Both the position numbers and the translations under genes were made by a program. Below, one piece after another: positions 1 through 7,424 of a stretch of 64,000 nt of DNA. Where the stretch lies: NCBI RefSeq assembly GCF_023283985.1, contig NZ_JAKIKU010000008.1, forward strand, positions 182,191-246,190. The letters are read 5' to 3'. Every line of letters begins with the position of its first letter. Position 1 is the stretch's first letter. Source of the stretch: Shewanella electrodiphila (GTDB lineage Bacteria; Pseudomonadota; Gammaproteobacteria; Enterobacterales; Shewanellaceae). A model generated the notes under the pieces. The model was not told the origin of the DNA and did no database searches. It saw only the letters and a list, made by a program, of their open reading frames with translations.

Positions 1-1
1 T

Positions 2-418
2 CTAGAACAAGCGTTAACTGGACGTGAATGGTCTGAAATTACGGTTGCGATTGGTCTGATGGCACACGTGGTCTTCACCGCTGGTTTCTTTGTCGCTTCA
101 ACTTTATTCTACAAACCTTTGACAGAAGAACGTCAAAAGAATGTTGATAAGTTCTTTGAAAACCTTGCTACACCACTGGTTTCTGAAGGCAACGCTCAAA
201 AGCAACTGGATAACAAGCAACGTCGCATGTTAGGGACATTAATCGCTGTAGCAGGTATCTTTGTCATGGCAATGTTCCTTCTACCGAATCCTTTCTGGTC
301 TCGCATGATATTTGTATTATGTGGTGTGATTGTCCTCTCGGTTGGTTTACTGCTAGTCAATGCAGTTGATAGCAGCATTGAAGATGCGGCGGCTGCAGAA
401 GAAGCAGAAGCTAAGTAA
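2..418 (+). CDS. Sodium:solute symporter (SSS family), C-terminal fragment
   Basis: The frame is open from the left edge of the window, so this is the 3' end of a longer gene. The visible 138 residues contain a membrane segment (MAHVVFTAGFFVASTLFY, about residues 20-37), a basic cytoplasmic stretch ending in NKQRRM, two more hydrophobic segments (GTLIAVAGIFVMAMFLL and MIFVLCGVIVLSVGLLLV) and an acidic Ala/Glu tail. This layout matches the C-terminus of sodium/solute symporters that in marine gammaproteobacteria sit next to alginate lyase genes and import uronate oligomers or monomers. The substrate is inferred only from context. The family call is moderate because the conserved transmembrane core lies outside the window. 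Confidence 0.65.
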   Translation, partial: LEQALTGREWSEITVAIGLMAHVVFTAGFFVASTLFYKPLTEERQKNVDKFFENLATPLVSEGNAQKQLDNKQRRMLGTLIAVAGIFVMAMFLLPNPFWSRMIFVLCGVIVLSVGLLLVNAVDSSIEDAAAAEEAEAK

Positions 419-470
419 AACCAATAATGGCATTAAGACAATAGACTAATAACCTGTTGTCTATCCCAAC

Positions 471-501
471 AAAAAACGCAGACCTAGGTCTGCGTTTTTT
501 T
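471..501 (+). terminator. Rho-independent terminator after the symporter
   Basis: An inverted repeat (ACGCAGACC / GGTCTGCGT) is followed by a run of seven T. It is flanked by A and T runs on both sides, so it could also stop transcripts of the convergent GntR gene. Confidence 0.85.
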
Positions 502-522
502 ATGTCCGATTAACGAGCTAAC

Positions 523-1236
523 TTACTCTTTAATTCGGTGGTTGATTGACTGTAAATGCTCTCGAGATGTTTCGCGAGCTTTGGTTGAATCACCAATCAT
601 AATGGCTTCATAAATCAACCTATGTTCATTAAAACAGGTGCCACCTTCTTCAGATGAATAAGCAATAAAGTGCTCAAACATGGTGGTGAGAATATTGCCA
701 AAAGGCAGGTAAAAGTCATTACCCGTAGAGAAGAAAATAATCCGATGGAATTGAATATCAATGTCAATCCATGCTTCGATGTCTAACTCAGGCGCTGAAT
801 TCAACTCGCTCATTTTCTGAAACACTGAAGACAACTCTTTACGCTGCTCGACAGTGGCATTTTGCGCCGCTAATGCACAAGCTTCTGGTTCAATTGCACG
901 GCGAAAGCCTAAAAATTGGTTACAGAAGTCATTAATGTCAGTCAGCCCTTCCATCCACTCAATTAATTGTGGATCTAAAAAGTTCCAATTAATCTTCTCA
1001 ACCACTCGTGTACCGATTTTGGGACGTGACTGTAGCAAGCCTTTTGAAGTCAGTAATTTCACTGCTTCTCTTAACGCTGTTCGACTAATACCAAATTGTT
1101 CGCACAATACCATTTCACTTGGAATGATACTGCCTTGAGCAAGTTCACCTGAAAGGATCGCACGAGCGATTTCGCGGGCAACGTGTAAATGTAAACTACG
1201 TTTAGCCCCTGAAATTGAATTGAAGCTATTCGCCAT
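523..1236 (-). CDS. FadR-subfamily GntR transcriptional regulator (copy 1)
   Basis: This is a 237-residue regulator. It has an N-terminal winged helix with the GntR signature (IPSEMVLCEQFGISRTALRE, then LLQSRPKIGTRV) and a C-terminal all-helical FCD ligand domain. FCD metal/ligand-type residues are visible in DIQFHRIIF, NEHRLIYEAI and REHLQS. The frame stays open upstream to 1338, but those 34 residues are unlike any GntR N-terminus, so the ATG at 1236 (MANSF) is chosen. The protein is a clear paralogue of the regulator at 2106-2816, with shared motifs RTALRE, NFLDPQL/HFLDPQL, AIEPEACALAA and LPFGNILTT/IPFGNILTT. Given its place beside alginate catabolic genes, it probably senses an alginate breakdown product such as DEH or KDG; this is inference. 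Confidence 0.88.
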   Translation of the reverse strand: MANSFNSISGAKRSLHLHVAREIARAILSGELAQGSIIPSEMVLCEQFGISRTALREAVKLLTSKGLLQSRPKIGTRVVEKINWNFLDPQLIEWMEGLTDINDFCNQFLGFRRAIEPEACALAAQNATVEQRKELSSVFQKMSELNSAPELDIEAWIDIDIQFHRIIFFSTGNDFYLPFGNILTTMFEHFIAYSSEEGGTCFNEHRLIYEAIMIGDSTKARETSREHLQSINHRIKE

Positions 1237-1751
1237 TTGCTTATACAACGCTGTTATTGGGATAATTGCGCCAATATAACATGATAAATATGAGACGAGA
1301 ATGCTTGAAAACTGTACTTTAACACTGATTTTCAACAAGTTTCATGTTGCCTGCCTTTGATAAATCATACAAATAAAATCAAGTTCATTCGGTCTTCAAA
1401 CCCATATGACAATTTAACATGTGAAAAACAATCTATAGAAAAGACAAAATATTTATCTTTTTTATAACTATCATATCGTTACTGAGTTTACTCGATTGTA
1501 CATATTTTGACTCTTACCATGGCAAACTAAGTAAACTTGTTTGAACTGAATAACTTAGAGCTTATTCAGTCTTTAGAAGTACTTACTCTGAATATTTGTA
1601 CGACAATATAAAGCCAAAACTATCCAACTTAGTCAGCTTTAAACAAGCTAAAGATAATAAATAAAAATTAATCTTTTATTCATATATGTGAGTCTAAACA
1701 GCTTTTAACACCCATTGGTAACATAAACAGGTTTTATAAAAACACGGTATA

Positions 1752-1767
1752 TTGTAGTATAATACAA
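1752..1767. promoter_or_regulatory. Candidate GntR operator TTGTA-N6-TACAA
   Basis: The sequence has perfect 5-bp outer arms. The half TTGTATTA read on the minus strand also occurs in the palindromes in front of the alginate lyase and kdgF genes. It is proposed as a binding site for one of the two FadR-type regulators that flank it; the assignment is inference. Confidence 0.4.
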
Positions 1768-1895
1768 CAGGAAATGGTGAGTGTAAGGAGTCTCAGAATG
1801 AGTGAAACGCTTACCTTTATTTGCTTACATGATAAGCAAATAATCTGCGATTCCGACTGTAAACACTCATTCAATTGTAAAGGTATATACATGAT

Positions 1896-1909
1896 TTGAT
1901 GCTGATCAA
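1896..1909. promoter_or_regulatory. Perfect FNR/EtrA-type box TTGAT-N4-ATCAA
   Basis: TTGATGCTGATCAA matches all ten fixed positions of the FNR consensus. It lies about 200 bp upstream of the regulator at 2106. Shewanella EtrA recognises this consensus. Whether it acts on the alginate regulators is unknown. Confidence 0.45.
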
Positions 1910-2105
1910 GTTCTGCGAATACCCCGTTCCATAACAGCCTTTTTAGCCATGAGCCAACAGGCAAATGTCGCTGATACGTAATACCATTTTATAACTATCT
2001 ATGATGAGCATTAAACCCACTGCACTACAACTCATGTGGCTTAGAAGTGTTCTGATCTCATCGATATTTTGAGCCAATTTTCATTTTAAAAAGGATCGCA
2101 AGATC

Positions 2106-2816
2106 ATGTTCATACAAGTAGAAGATTCAAGCAGACGAGTCCATGTGCAAGTTGCTAGACAAATTGCGCGTAAAATTTTGTCAGGCGAGATTGAGCCTTT
2201 GCAGAGACTTCCTTGTGAAATGGATTTATGTGAAATGTTCGGCGTTAGCCGCACAGCATTACGTGAATCAACTAAATTGCTATCGGCCAAAGGCTTGATT
2301 GAGTCACGTCCTAAAGTGGGTACGACGGTAAGGGCGCGCGCAAATTGGCATTTTCTTGACCCACAGTTATTAGACTGGATTCAAGGGCTTGAAAATACTG
2401 AAGTGTTCTTAAGTAAGTTTTTAGGATTACGTAAAGCCATTGAGCCCGAAGCCTGTGCACTGGCAGCCAGCTACGCCACAATTGAACAACGTAAGCAGAT
2501 GTCGGTATTAATGCAAAATATGATTAAAGCTGCTGAAGAGTTTGATTATGAGCAATGGACCATTAACGATCACTTGTTCCACCAAACGATCTACTTATCG
2601 ACAGATAATCAGTTTTATATTCCTTTCGGCAATATATTAACCACCATCTTTAAGTTGTTTATCGATCACTCAGCTGAAGGTGGCCGCTTTTGTATTAACG
2701 AACACAAAGGCATTTATGACTCGATTATGTCTGGTGATGCCGACCAAGCACGCAGCTATTGTCAGGAATTATTACGCGATGACAATCAAAGGTTCTCTGA
2801 GGTCCCTACTGCTTAA
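2106..2816 (+). CDS. FadR-subfamily GntR transcriptional regulator (copy 2)
   Basis: A 236-residue winged-helix plus FCD-domain regulator. The DNA-binding part is at residues about 10-75 (LPCEMDLCEMFGVSRTALRE, LIESRPKVGTTV) and the FCD domain at about 90-225, with DHLFHQTIY, NEHKGIYDSI and a C-terminal helix. An AAGGA ribosome site precedes the ATG. It is a paralogue of the regulator at 523-1236 and is transcribed away from it. FadR-type GntR proteins in uronate clusters (UxuR/ExuR-like) repress catabolic genes and release DNA on binding the sugar acid. Having two suggests separate sensing of two intermediates or control of separate operons; this is inferred. Confidence 0.88.
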   Translation: MFIQVEDSSRRVHVQVARQIARKILSGEIEPLQRLPCEMDLCEMFGVSRTALRESTKLLSAKGLIESRPKVGTTVRARANWHFLDPQLLDWIQGLENTEVFLSKFLGLRKAIEPEACALAASYATIEQRKQMSVLMQNMIKAAEEFDYEQWTINDHLFHQTIYLSTDNQFYIPFGNILTTIFKLFIDHSAEGGRFCINEHKGIYDSIMSGDADQARSYCQELLRDDNQRFSEVPTA

Positions 2817-2942
2817 TATTTACTAAGGCTTCTGCTTAAAAAATGAGGTTGCTATCAGTTAACTGCAAACTGAAGTACCAAGTACAGAAGCCCTAGTTCA
2901 AGGAAGAATGAATGACAAACTCGATAATAATGAAAGGTGAAC

Positions 2943-4316
2943 ATGCAGTTCATTAATCGCTATATTCATAACCAATATGTTCGCAATAACATTGCCTTAG
3001 CTTGGCCTTTAGCATTAAACGCCCTGTTGATGCAGTCAATGCTGATGATAGACACCCTATTAGTATCACCACTGGGTGAAATCCCGTTGGCAGCAATGGG
3101 AATAGCCACCACCATTGTGGCGTTTATCATGGGCATTCAAATGGCATTGGCCAATGGATCGCAACTGGTTATGAGCCGTGCAGTAGGTTCTAAAAACGCC
3201 CTTGCACTGACTAAATCATGCTGGTCTGGCATGAGTATCAATTTCTCTGTCGCATTAGTCTTTTGGTCTGTACTTCTGTTATTTGAAGAATCTATAGTCG
3301 CGCTAATTACCCAAGATGTCGCCTTACAGGCTGAAGTACTGCGCTACTTAAGTGTTGCCAAGTATGTGGTGCTCTTTAACGCTGTAACCCAAGTTTGTAT
3401 TGCCCTCTTTAATAGCTTGGGCAAAACAAAAATCGCGTTTAAAGGCTATTTGATTGAGCTCCCTATTAATGCAGTTTTGTCATACGCTTTCATATACGGC
3501 ACAGCATTCACCCCAGAGCTTGGCGTTGTCGGCGCTGCTGTGGGTAGTTTAGTGGCTATTTTCGTGCGCTTTATTTACCTCGCTCTGTGCGTTTCCACGT
3601 TAGATAATATCTCGTTAAAGCTTGCATTGAATATTCATGAAGCACTGATCAATGCGCGCAAACATTTTATGGAAATTTTTCCTGTTGCAGCCAATGTCAC
3701 CATGCTGTCTATTGGTGTCAGTGTTTATCAGTTACTTTACTCGCAGCTATCAATTAACGCTTACGTAGCCATCACCTTAGTCTTGCCTTGGATGCGAGCA
3801 GGTGGGCAATTTATTACAGCCTGGGCCCACTCTTCTGCTATTTCAATCAGCCAAGCCATTGGTTCAAAGAAGCTGCATGATTTAGAAGATAATGTGAATA
3901 TCAGCATTAATCTTGCTGTAGCAATTTCACTGATGACCATGGGCTTTTTCTTCATTTTAAGTTTTTGGATTGCCGATATATACCCTGATATGGCAGACGA
4001 AACCTATCAGGCGTTAGCCATTATTGCGCCAATTTATATTATTTTGCCTCTGGTTCGCGGATACAACACAGTACACGGGCATGTGCTCAGAGCAATGGGG
4101 CATACTACTGCGGTATTTAAGATTAACTTTACGGGTCAGTGGCTCATATCAATCCCTTTATGCGCCCTGCTTATCTTGTACTTTGATGCATCAATATTTT
4201 GGGCATTTGCAATTCAACCTTTTGAAGAAATCATTAAAGCGTTTCCATTTCGATTTTTAGCCAGAAAAGCGGTCAAAGAGTTTAGTCATCACGATGCTGA
4301 AAAGCTCAGTTATTAA
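2943..4316 (+). CDS. MATE family efflux transporter
   Basis: A 457-residue integral membrane protein with about twelve hydrophobic segments. The MATE N-half signature region is visible (ALAWPLALNALLMQSMLMID, then GIQMALANGSQLVMSRAVGS), with the corresponding C-half repeat (ISISQAIGSKK). The family exports cationic drugs or metabolites using Na+ or H+ gradients. A GTG six bases upstream is in frame, but AAAGGTG is correctly spaced from the ATG at 2943, so that start is preferred. It lies 126 bp after the GntR gene on the same strand and could be co-transcribed. Its substrate cannot be told from sequence. Association with alginate genes is by position only. Confidence 0.88.
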   Translation: MQFINRYIHNQYVRNNIALAWPLALNALLMQSMLMIDTLLVSPLGEIPLAAMGIATTIVAFIMGIQMALANGSQLVMSRAVGSKNALALTKSCWSGMSINFSVALVFWSVLLLFEESIVALITQDVALQAEVLRYLSVAKYVVLFNAVTQVCIALFNSLGKTKIAFKGYLIELPINAVLSYAFIYGTAFTPELGVVGAAVGSLVAIFVRFIYLALCVSTLDNISLKLALNIHEALINARKHFMEIFPVAANVTMLSIGVSVYQLLYSQLSINAYVAITLVLPWMRAGGQFITAWAHSSAISISQAIGSKKLHDLEDNVNISINLAVAISLMTMGFFFILSFWIADIYPDMADETYQALAIIAPIYIILPLVRGYNTVHGHVLRAMGHTTAVFKINFTGQWLISIPLCALLILYFDASIFWAFAIQPFEEIIKAFPFRFLARKAVKEFSHHDAEKLSY

Positions 4317-4366
4317 TCTGAATTCTAGGTTTAAGCTTACCTCTGTACGGGACAAACAGATAAAAC

Positions 4367-4399
4367 AAAAGGGCTAACTTCTCAGTTAGCCCCTTTTTG
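4367..4399. terminator. Bidirectional terminator between the MATE and VOC genes
   Basis: The stem GGGCTAACT / AGTTAGCCC has an A-run before it and a T-run after it. It sits between convergent genes, so it can serve both strands. Confidence 0.85.
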
Positions 4400-4410
4400 C
4401 AGTATAAGTA

Positions 4411-4896
4411 TTACTCGTAATCAGCTGCGTATGTTTCTTCATACGTGTGCGAGTATAATTCGAATAAGTTTCCAAATGGGTCTTCTAGATAAACCATTTG
4501 TGCAGTGTTGTTATCACTTTCTGGATGGTAACGCATGATGTCCATACGGACTTTACCGCCAAGCGCTTGAGTGCGTTTGATAACACCGTGAAAATCATCA
4601 GTTTGCAAACAAAAATGGAAAATACCAATGCGTGAGAAGTCTACTTCGTGACGCTCTTGACGCTCTTTCATTTCAAAAAGCTCAAAACCAATGCCATCTG
4701 ATGTAAGTAAGTGAGCAATGTTAAAACCTTTAAAGCCTTCACCAAATACCGCGATACACATTCTACCGATAGCCGTTTCACGTTCTTCTTTCACTTTAGT
4801 GTTGCCCATGACAACCTTCATATCTAAAGCTTTAGTGTAAAACTCAACCGCTTGGTCCATGTCACCGACCATAATACCGACGTGATTCATTTTCAT
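4411..4896 (-). CDS. VOC-superfamily (glyoxalase/dioxygenase fold) protein
   Basis: A 161-residue protein with two beta-alpha-beta-beta-beta modules typical of the vicinal oxygen chelate superfamily. The four metal ligands of glyoxalase I-like enzymes are all present in expected positions: H5 (MNHVGIMV), E72 (GIGFELFE), H94 (GIFHFCLQ) and E146 (GNLFELYS). This suggests an active metalloenzyme acting on a small substrate such as a methylglyoxal adduct or enediol. The ribosome site GAGG lies seven bases from the ATG. The gene faces the MATE gene and stands apart from the lyase operon. A link to uronate metabolism is possible but not shown by the sequence. Confidence 0.85.
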   Translation of the reverse strand: MKMNHVGIMVGDMDQAVEFYTKALDMKVVMGNTKVKEERETAIGRMCIAVFGEGFKGFNIAHLLTSDGIGFELFEMKERQERHEVDFSRIGIFHFCLQTDDFHGVIKRTQALGGKVRMDIMRYHPESDNNTAQMVYLEDPFGNLFELYSHTYEETYAADYE

Positions 4897-5248
4897 AACT
4901 TACCTCAAATTCTATTAGTGAAACCATGTTCTGTTCGATGAGGTAATATTAAGCTCAACCATTAATAAATAAAAATTATTAGATTTTATTAAAATGATTA
5001 TTTTTATTTATCAAACTTTCATTTATCACAAGTTACATTTATCACATAGTTTATGGTTCAGTCTTACTAGAGTTATTCATTGCATCGCTTTAACTCAGCA
5101 CCCTAATGATGATCTTAGATACCCTGAAATACGCCCAATAAAAATGGGAAGCAACTGCTTCCCATTTATGATTAAGATAAACTTGCTTAAATAAACTGTT
5201 TTTTAAGCTGTTACTTAAGCTGCTTTAAAGCTATCAAATAATAGCCGT
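4897..5248. other. Intergenic region between VOC gene and PL17 operon
   Basis: This 352-bp gap is AT-rich. It contains a perfect 12-bp inverted repeat (4965-4976 with 5000-5011, arm ATAAATAAAAAT) upstream of the VOC gene, and the terminator of the lyase operon at 5140-5168. A 66-codon plus-strand frame at 4994 has no ribosome site and runs through the terminator, so it is not called. Confidence 0.6.
5140..5168 (-). terminator. Terminator of the PL17 lyase operon
   Basis: A perfect 11-bp stem (AAATGGGAAGC / GCTTCCCATTT) with a 4-base loop. On the minus strand it is followed by a T-rich run. It lies about 80 bp beyond the stop of the second lyase gene. Confidence 0.8.
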
Positions 5249-7423
5249 TTACGCTGGCTCTACATCTGTAGGCTCGACTTGAGCAAATGCCCCAGTCCAA
5301 GTGTAGTAGTGAGAATCAAACTTCACGGTGCGGGTTTCAGCATGCTTGGCTTCTTCTTCGTTTGAAATTGCAAAGTAGTAGTCATTACCTTTAATCGTTT
5401 CAATACGAATGACGGTACCAATGTCGTCATGGCCCATCACGTTAACTGACTTTACTTCGCCACGCGCATTCAATGATGCTTCAGTTGACTCGTTAAAGTA
5501 ACCGTGGGTTTCAAGTACCGAGGCAAACACATGGTTTTTGCCCGATTGACGCATAATTAACGCAGGCTCGCTACGCATATTAAAGTCAGGATCATTGGCA
5601 CCTGTGCGCGCAAAAATCACTTCACTGTGCTCAACTGCGCTAGTAACTAAACTGTAGTAGCTGCTGTCATGTAACCAGGTCACTAATGCGCTTGCTTCAA
5701 CTTTACCTGAACCGACATTCCACAAGTGCTCATAACCATTGTCTTTGCCTAATGGACGTAGTTTGCTTTCCACGTCGTAGTCAAAGTCAGTTCTAATGAT
5801 TTGACCACTATAATGAACCGGCAAATCGTATTGGTGCTCAGCATCAGCTTCAATCAAGTAAACATCAATGACTAATGGTTTTTCAAACTCTTCGAGCTCA
5901 GCCAATATCACACTACGTTGCATGGTAATGCCGTCGTAATAATCGCTGATAACGCCACTCATGCCTTGCAATGCTGGGTTATCCGCAACAAAGAAGTGCT
6001 TTTGGCCAAACTTAGATTCAGCCGTGGCAGTATCAAAGTTGTTTTGGGTTTTCTGGTCAACTGTCACTGTGTTGTGCGCAACGGTCTGCTTACAATATGA
6101 TTTGTTCTCTGGGATATAACGGCCGCCAAATTTTGGCTCAACGTTAACCCAACGGCCAAAGCCGTAGTCGTTTAACACTTCATGACCGCGATTAAATACA
6201 CTTAAATGTAAACCGTCATAATGGCCATGATCCAGCGCCGAGTGATATTGATGATCACTGCCGTGCTGGCCAAACCAAATCAGTGCCATAGTGTCATCAT
6301 CTTTCGCATCACGATGACGTAAAATACTCACGCCACCTTTTTCGCCTTCTGGGCCATCTGTAACGAATAAACTGCCCCAGTTAAACGGCTTGATATCGTC
6401 AGCGTTAGCCACTGCCGTAGACAAGGTTTGTCCTGAAGAGTGAACCCACACATCTTGCTGATGATTCGCCATACCGAGTAAGGTTTCAGTTTGCTCGTAA
6501 CGATGGAAACATACAGATGTTGCCATGATCACGCCTTCATCGTTAATCGAAATCGTTTTCGATGAATCGTTTAATGCAGGTAAAGAACCGTCTGGGAATG
6601 CGGTTTTAAATACTGCATAAGACGTGGTTTTAATCACTGAGTCATTGAACTGGTAAATGCCAATATCAGGCTGACGACGTTCAATCGCTTCTGCAAACAA
6701 GTAAATTGGACGCAGTGAGAAACGGTGATAATAAGGCCCTTCCATGTAATAGCCATCAGGCGAGAACAATTGGTCTAATTGCGCTAAGAAACCACCGCTA
6801 ACTTTATCAAGCTTTAAGCCATATAGTGCTTTATCCACTGATTCTTGGTCATTAATGGCATAACCACAAATACCTACAGCAGCCACAGCCCATAGGCCAT
6901 GATTATGAACGATGTCGAAGTCATGAGCGTAAGTCACCACAAACATTTCGATCATTTGCTTCAAAAGATCATCTTCAATTAAGCGTTTTTGATCGTCAGT
7001 TAATGTGTGGTAAATACAGCTATACGCGCAAGATGCGTAAAGCATCCACATATTTTCGTTTAACGTCTGGTGGAACAGCTTACCCGGTGGGTTAGAGTCT
7101 TTACTGACGTTGCTTTCAAGTGTTGGGTACACGGTCGCGTATGCTGTGAGCATATCAACAATGTAATCACGGTATTTAGTGTCTTCAGTGATTAAGAACA
7201 AACGGCCAGCAAGATCCATATGGATATAGTTTTGCTTATGACGGTTATGCTCATAACCACCACCTTCACCATGGCCTGGCACTTCAATGCCCACTTCGGC
7301 CATATAGCTGCCTGTTTGTTTAATATCACGGCTCAATGCATTGCCAAGAAGCGTATCTTGACCCAGCTCTTTACGTAGCTCAATTGCTTCATCAAAGCTG
7401 ATTAATAATGGTTGATAACTCAT
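5249..7423 (-). CDS. PL17 family oligoalginate lyase (second gene of pair)
   Basis: A 724-residue protein of polysaccharide lyase family 17. It has an N-terminal alpha/alpha toroid (about 1-360) and a C-terminal heparinase II/III-like beta domain (about 370-715). Visible catalytic-type residues are N174-H175 (VHNHGLWAV) and Y232/R234 (GPYYHRFSLRP), matching the Asn-His and Tyr-x-Arg groups of exolytic PL17 lyases. The HGHYDGLHLSVF and EPKFGGRYIPENKSY stretches are also typical. The enzyme releases unsaturated uronate monomers from oligoalginate by beta-elimination. No signal peptide is seen, so it is probably cytoplasmic. Its ATG is one base beyond the stop of the paralogue upstream, with AGGAG in between genes, so the two are co-translated from one mRNA. 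Confidence 0.92.
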   Translation of the reverse strand: MSYQPLLISFDEAIELRKELGQDTLLGNALSRDIKQTGSYMAEVGIEVPGHGEGGGYEHNRHKQNYIHMDLAGRLFLITEDTKYRDYIVDMLTAYATVYPTLESNVSKDSNPPGKLFHQTLNENMWMLYASCAYSCIYHTLTDDQKRLIEDDLLKQMIEMFVVTYAHDFDIVHNHGLWAVAAVGICGYAINDQESVDKALYGLKLDKVSGGFLAQLDQLFSPDGYYMEGPYYHRFSLRPIYLFAEAIERRQPDIGIYQFNDSVIKTTSYAVFKTAFPDGSLPALNDSSKTISINDEGVIMATSVCFHRYEQTETLLGMANHQQDVWVHSSGQTLSTAVANADDIKPFNWGSLFVTDGPEGEKGGVSILRHRDAKDDDTMALIWFGQHGSDHQYHSALDHGHYDGLHLSVFNRGHEVLNDYGFGRWVNVEPKFGGRYIPENKSYCKQTVAHNTVTVDQKTQNNFDTATAESKFGQKHFFVADNPALQGMSGVISDYYDGITMQRSVILAELEEFEKPLVIDVYLIEADAEHQYDLPVHYSGQIIRTDFDYDVESKLRPLGKDNGYEHLWNVGSGKVEASALVTWLHDSSYYSLVTSAVEHSEVIFARTGANDPDFNMRSEPALIMRQSGKNHVFASVLETHGYFNESTEASLNARGEVKSVNVMGHDDIGTVIRIETIKGNDYYFAISNEEEAKHAETRTVKFDSHYYTWTGAFAQVEPTDVEPA

Positions 7424-7424
7424 G

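Larger units (their letters stand above)
1237..2105. promoter_or_regulatory. 869-bp AT-rich intergenic region between the two GntR regulators
   Basis: No convincing gene is seen. A 76-codon minus-strand frame at 1734-1964 has no ribosome site or recognisable family. The region holds the palindrome TTGTACGACAA at 1596-1606, TTGTA-N6-TACAA at 1752-1767 and a perfect FNR-type box at 1896-1909. The divergent layout of the two regulators makes it a likely control region for both. Confidence 0.6.

Noticed and set aside
1734..1964. 76-codon minus-strand frame between the two GntR genes.
   Set aside because: No ribosome site, overlaps the FNR box and the operator-like palindrome, no family resemblance.
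4965..5011. Perfect 12-bp AT-only inverted repeat upstream of the VOC gene considered as an operator.
   Set aside because: Composed only of A and T in very AT-rich DNA, with a 23-base gap; low information.
4994..5194. 66-codon plus-strand frame upstream of the VOC gene.
   Set aside because: Runs through a perfect terminator stem and has no ribosome site.
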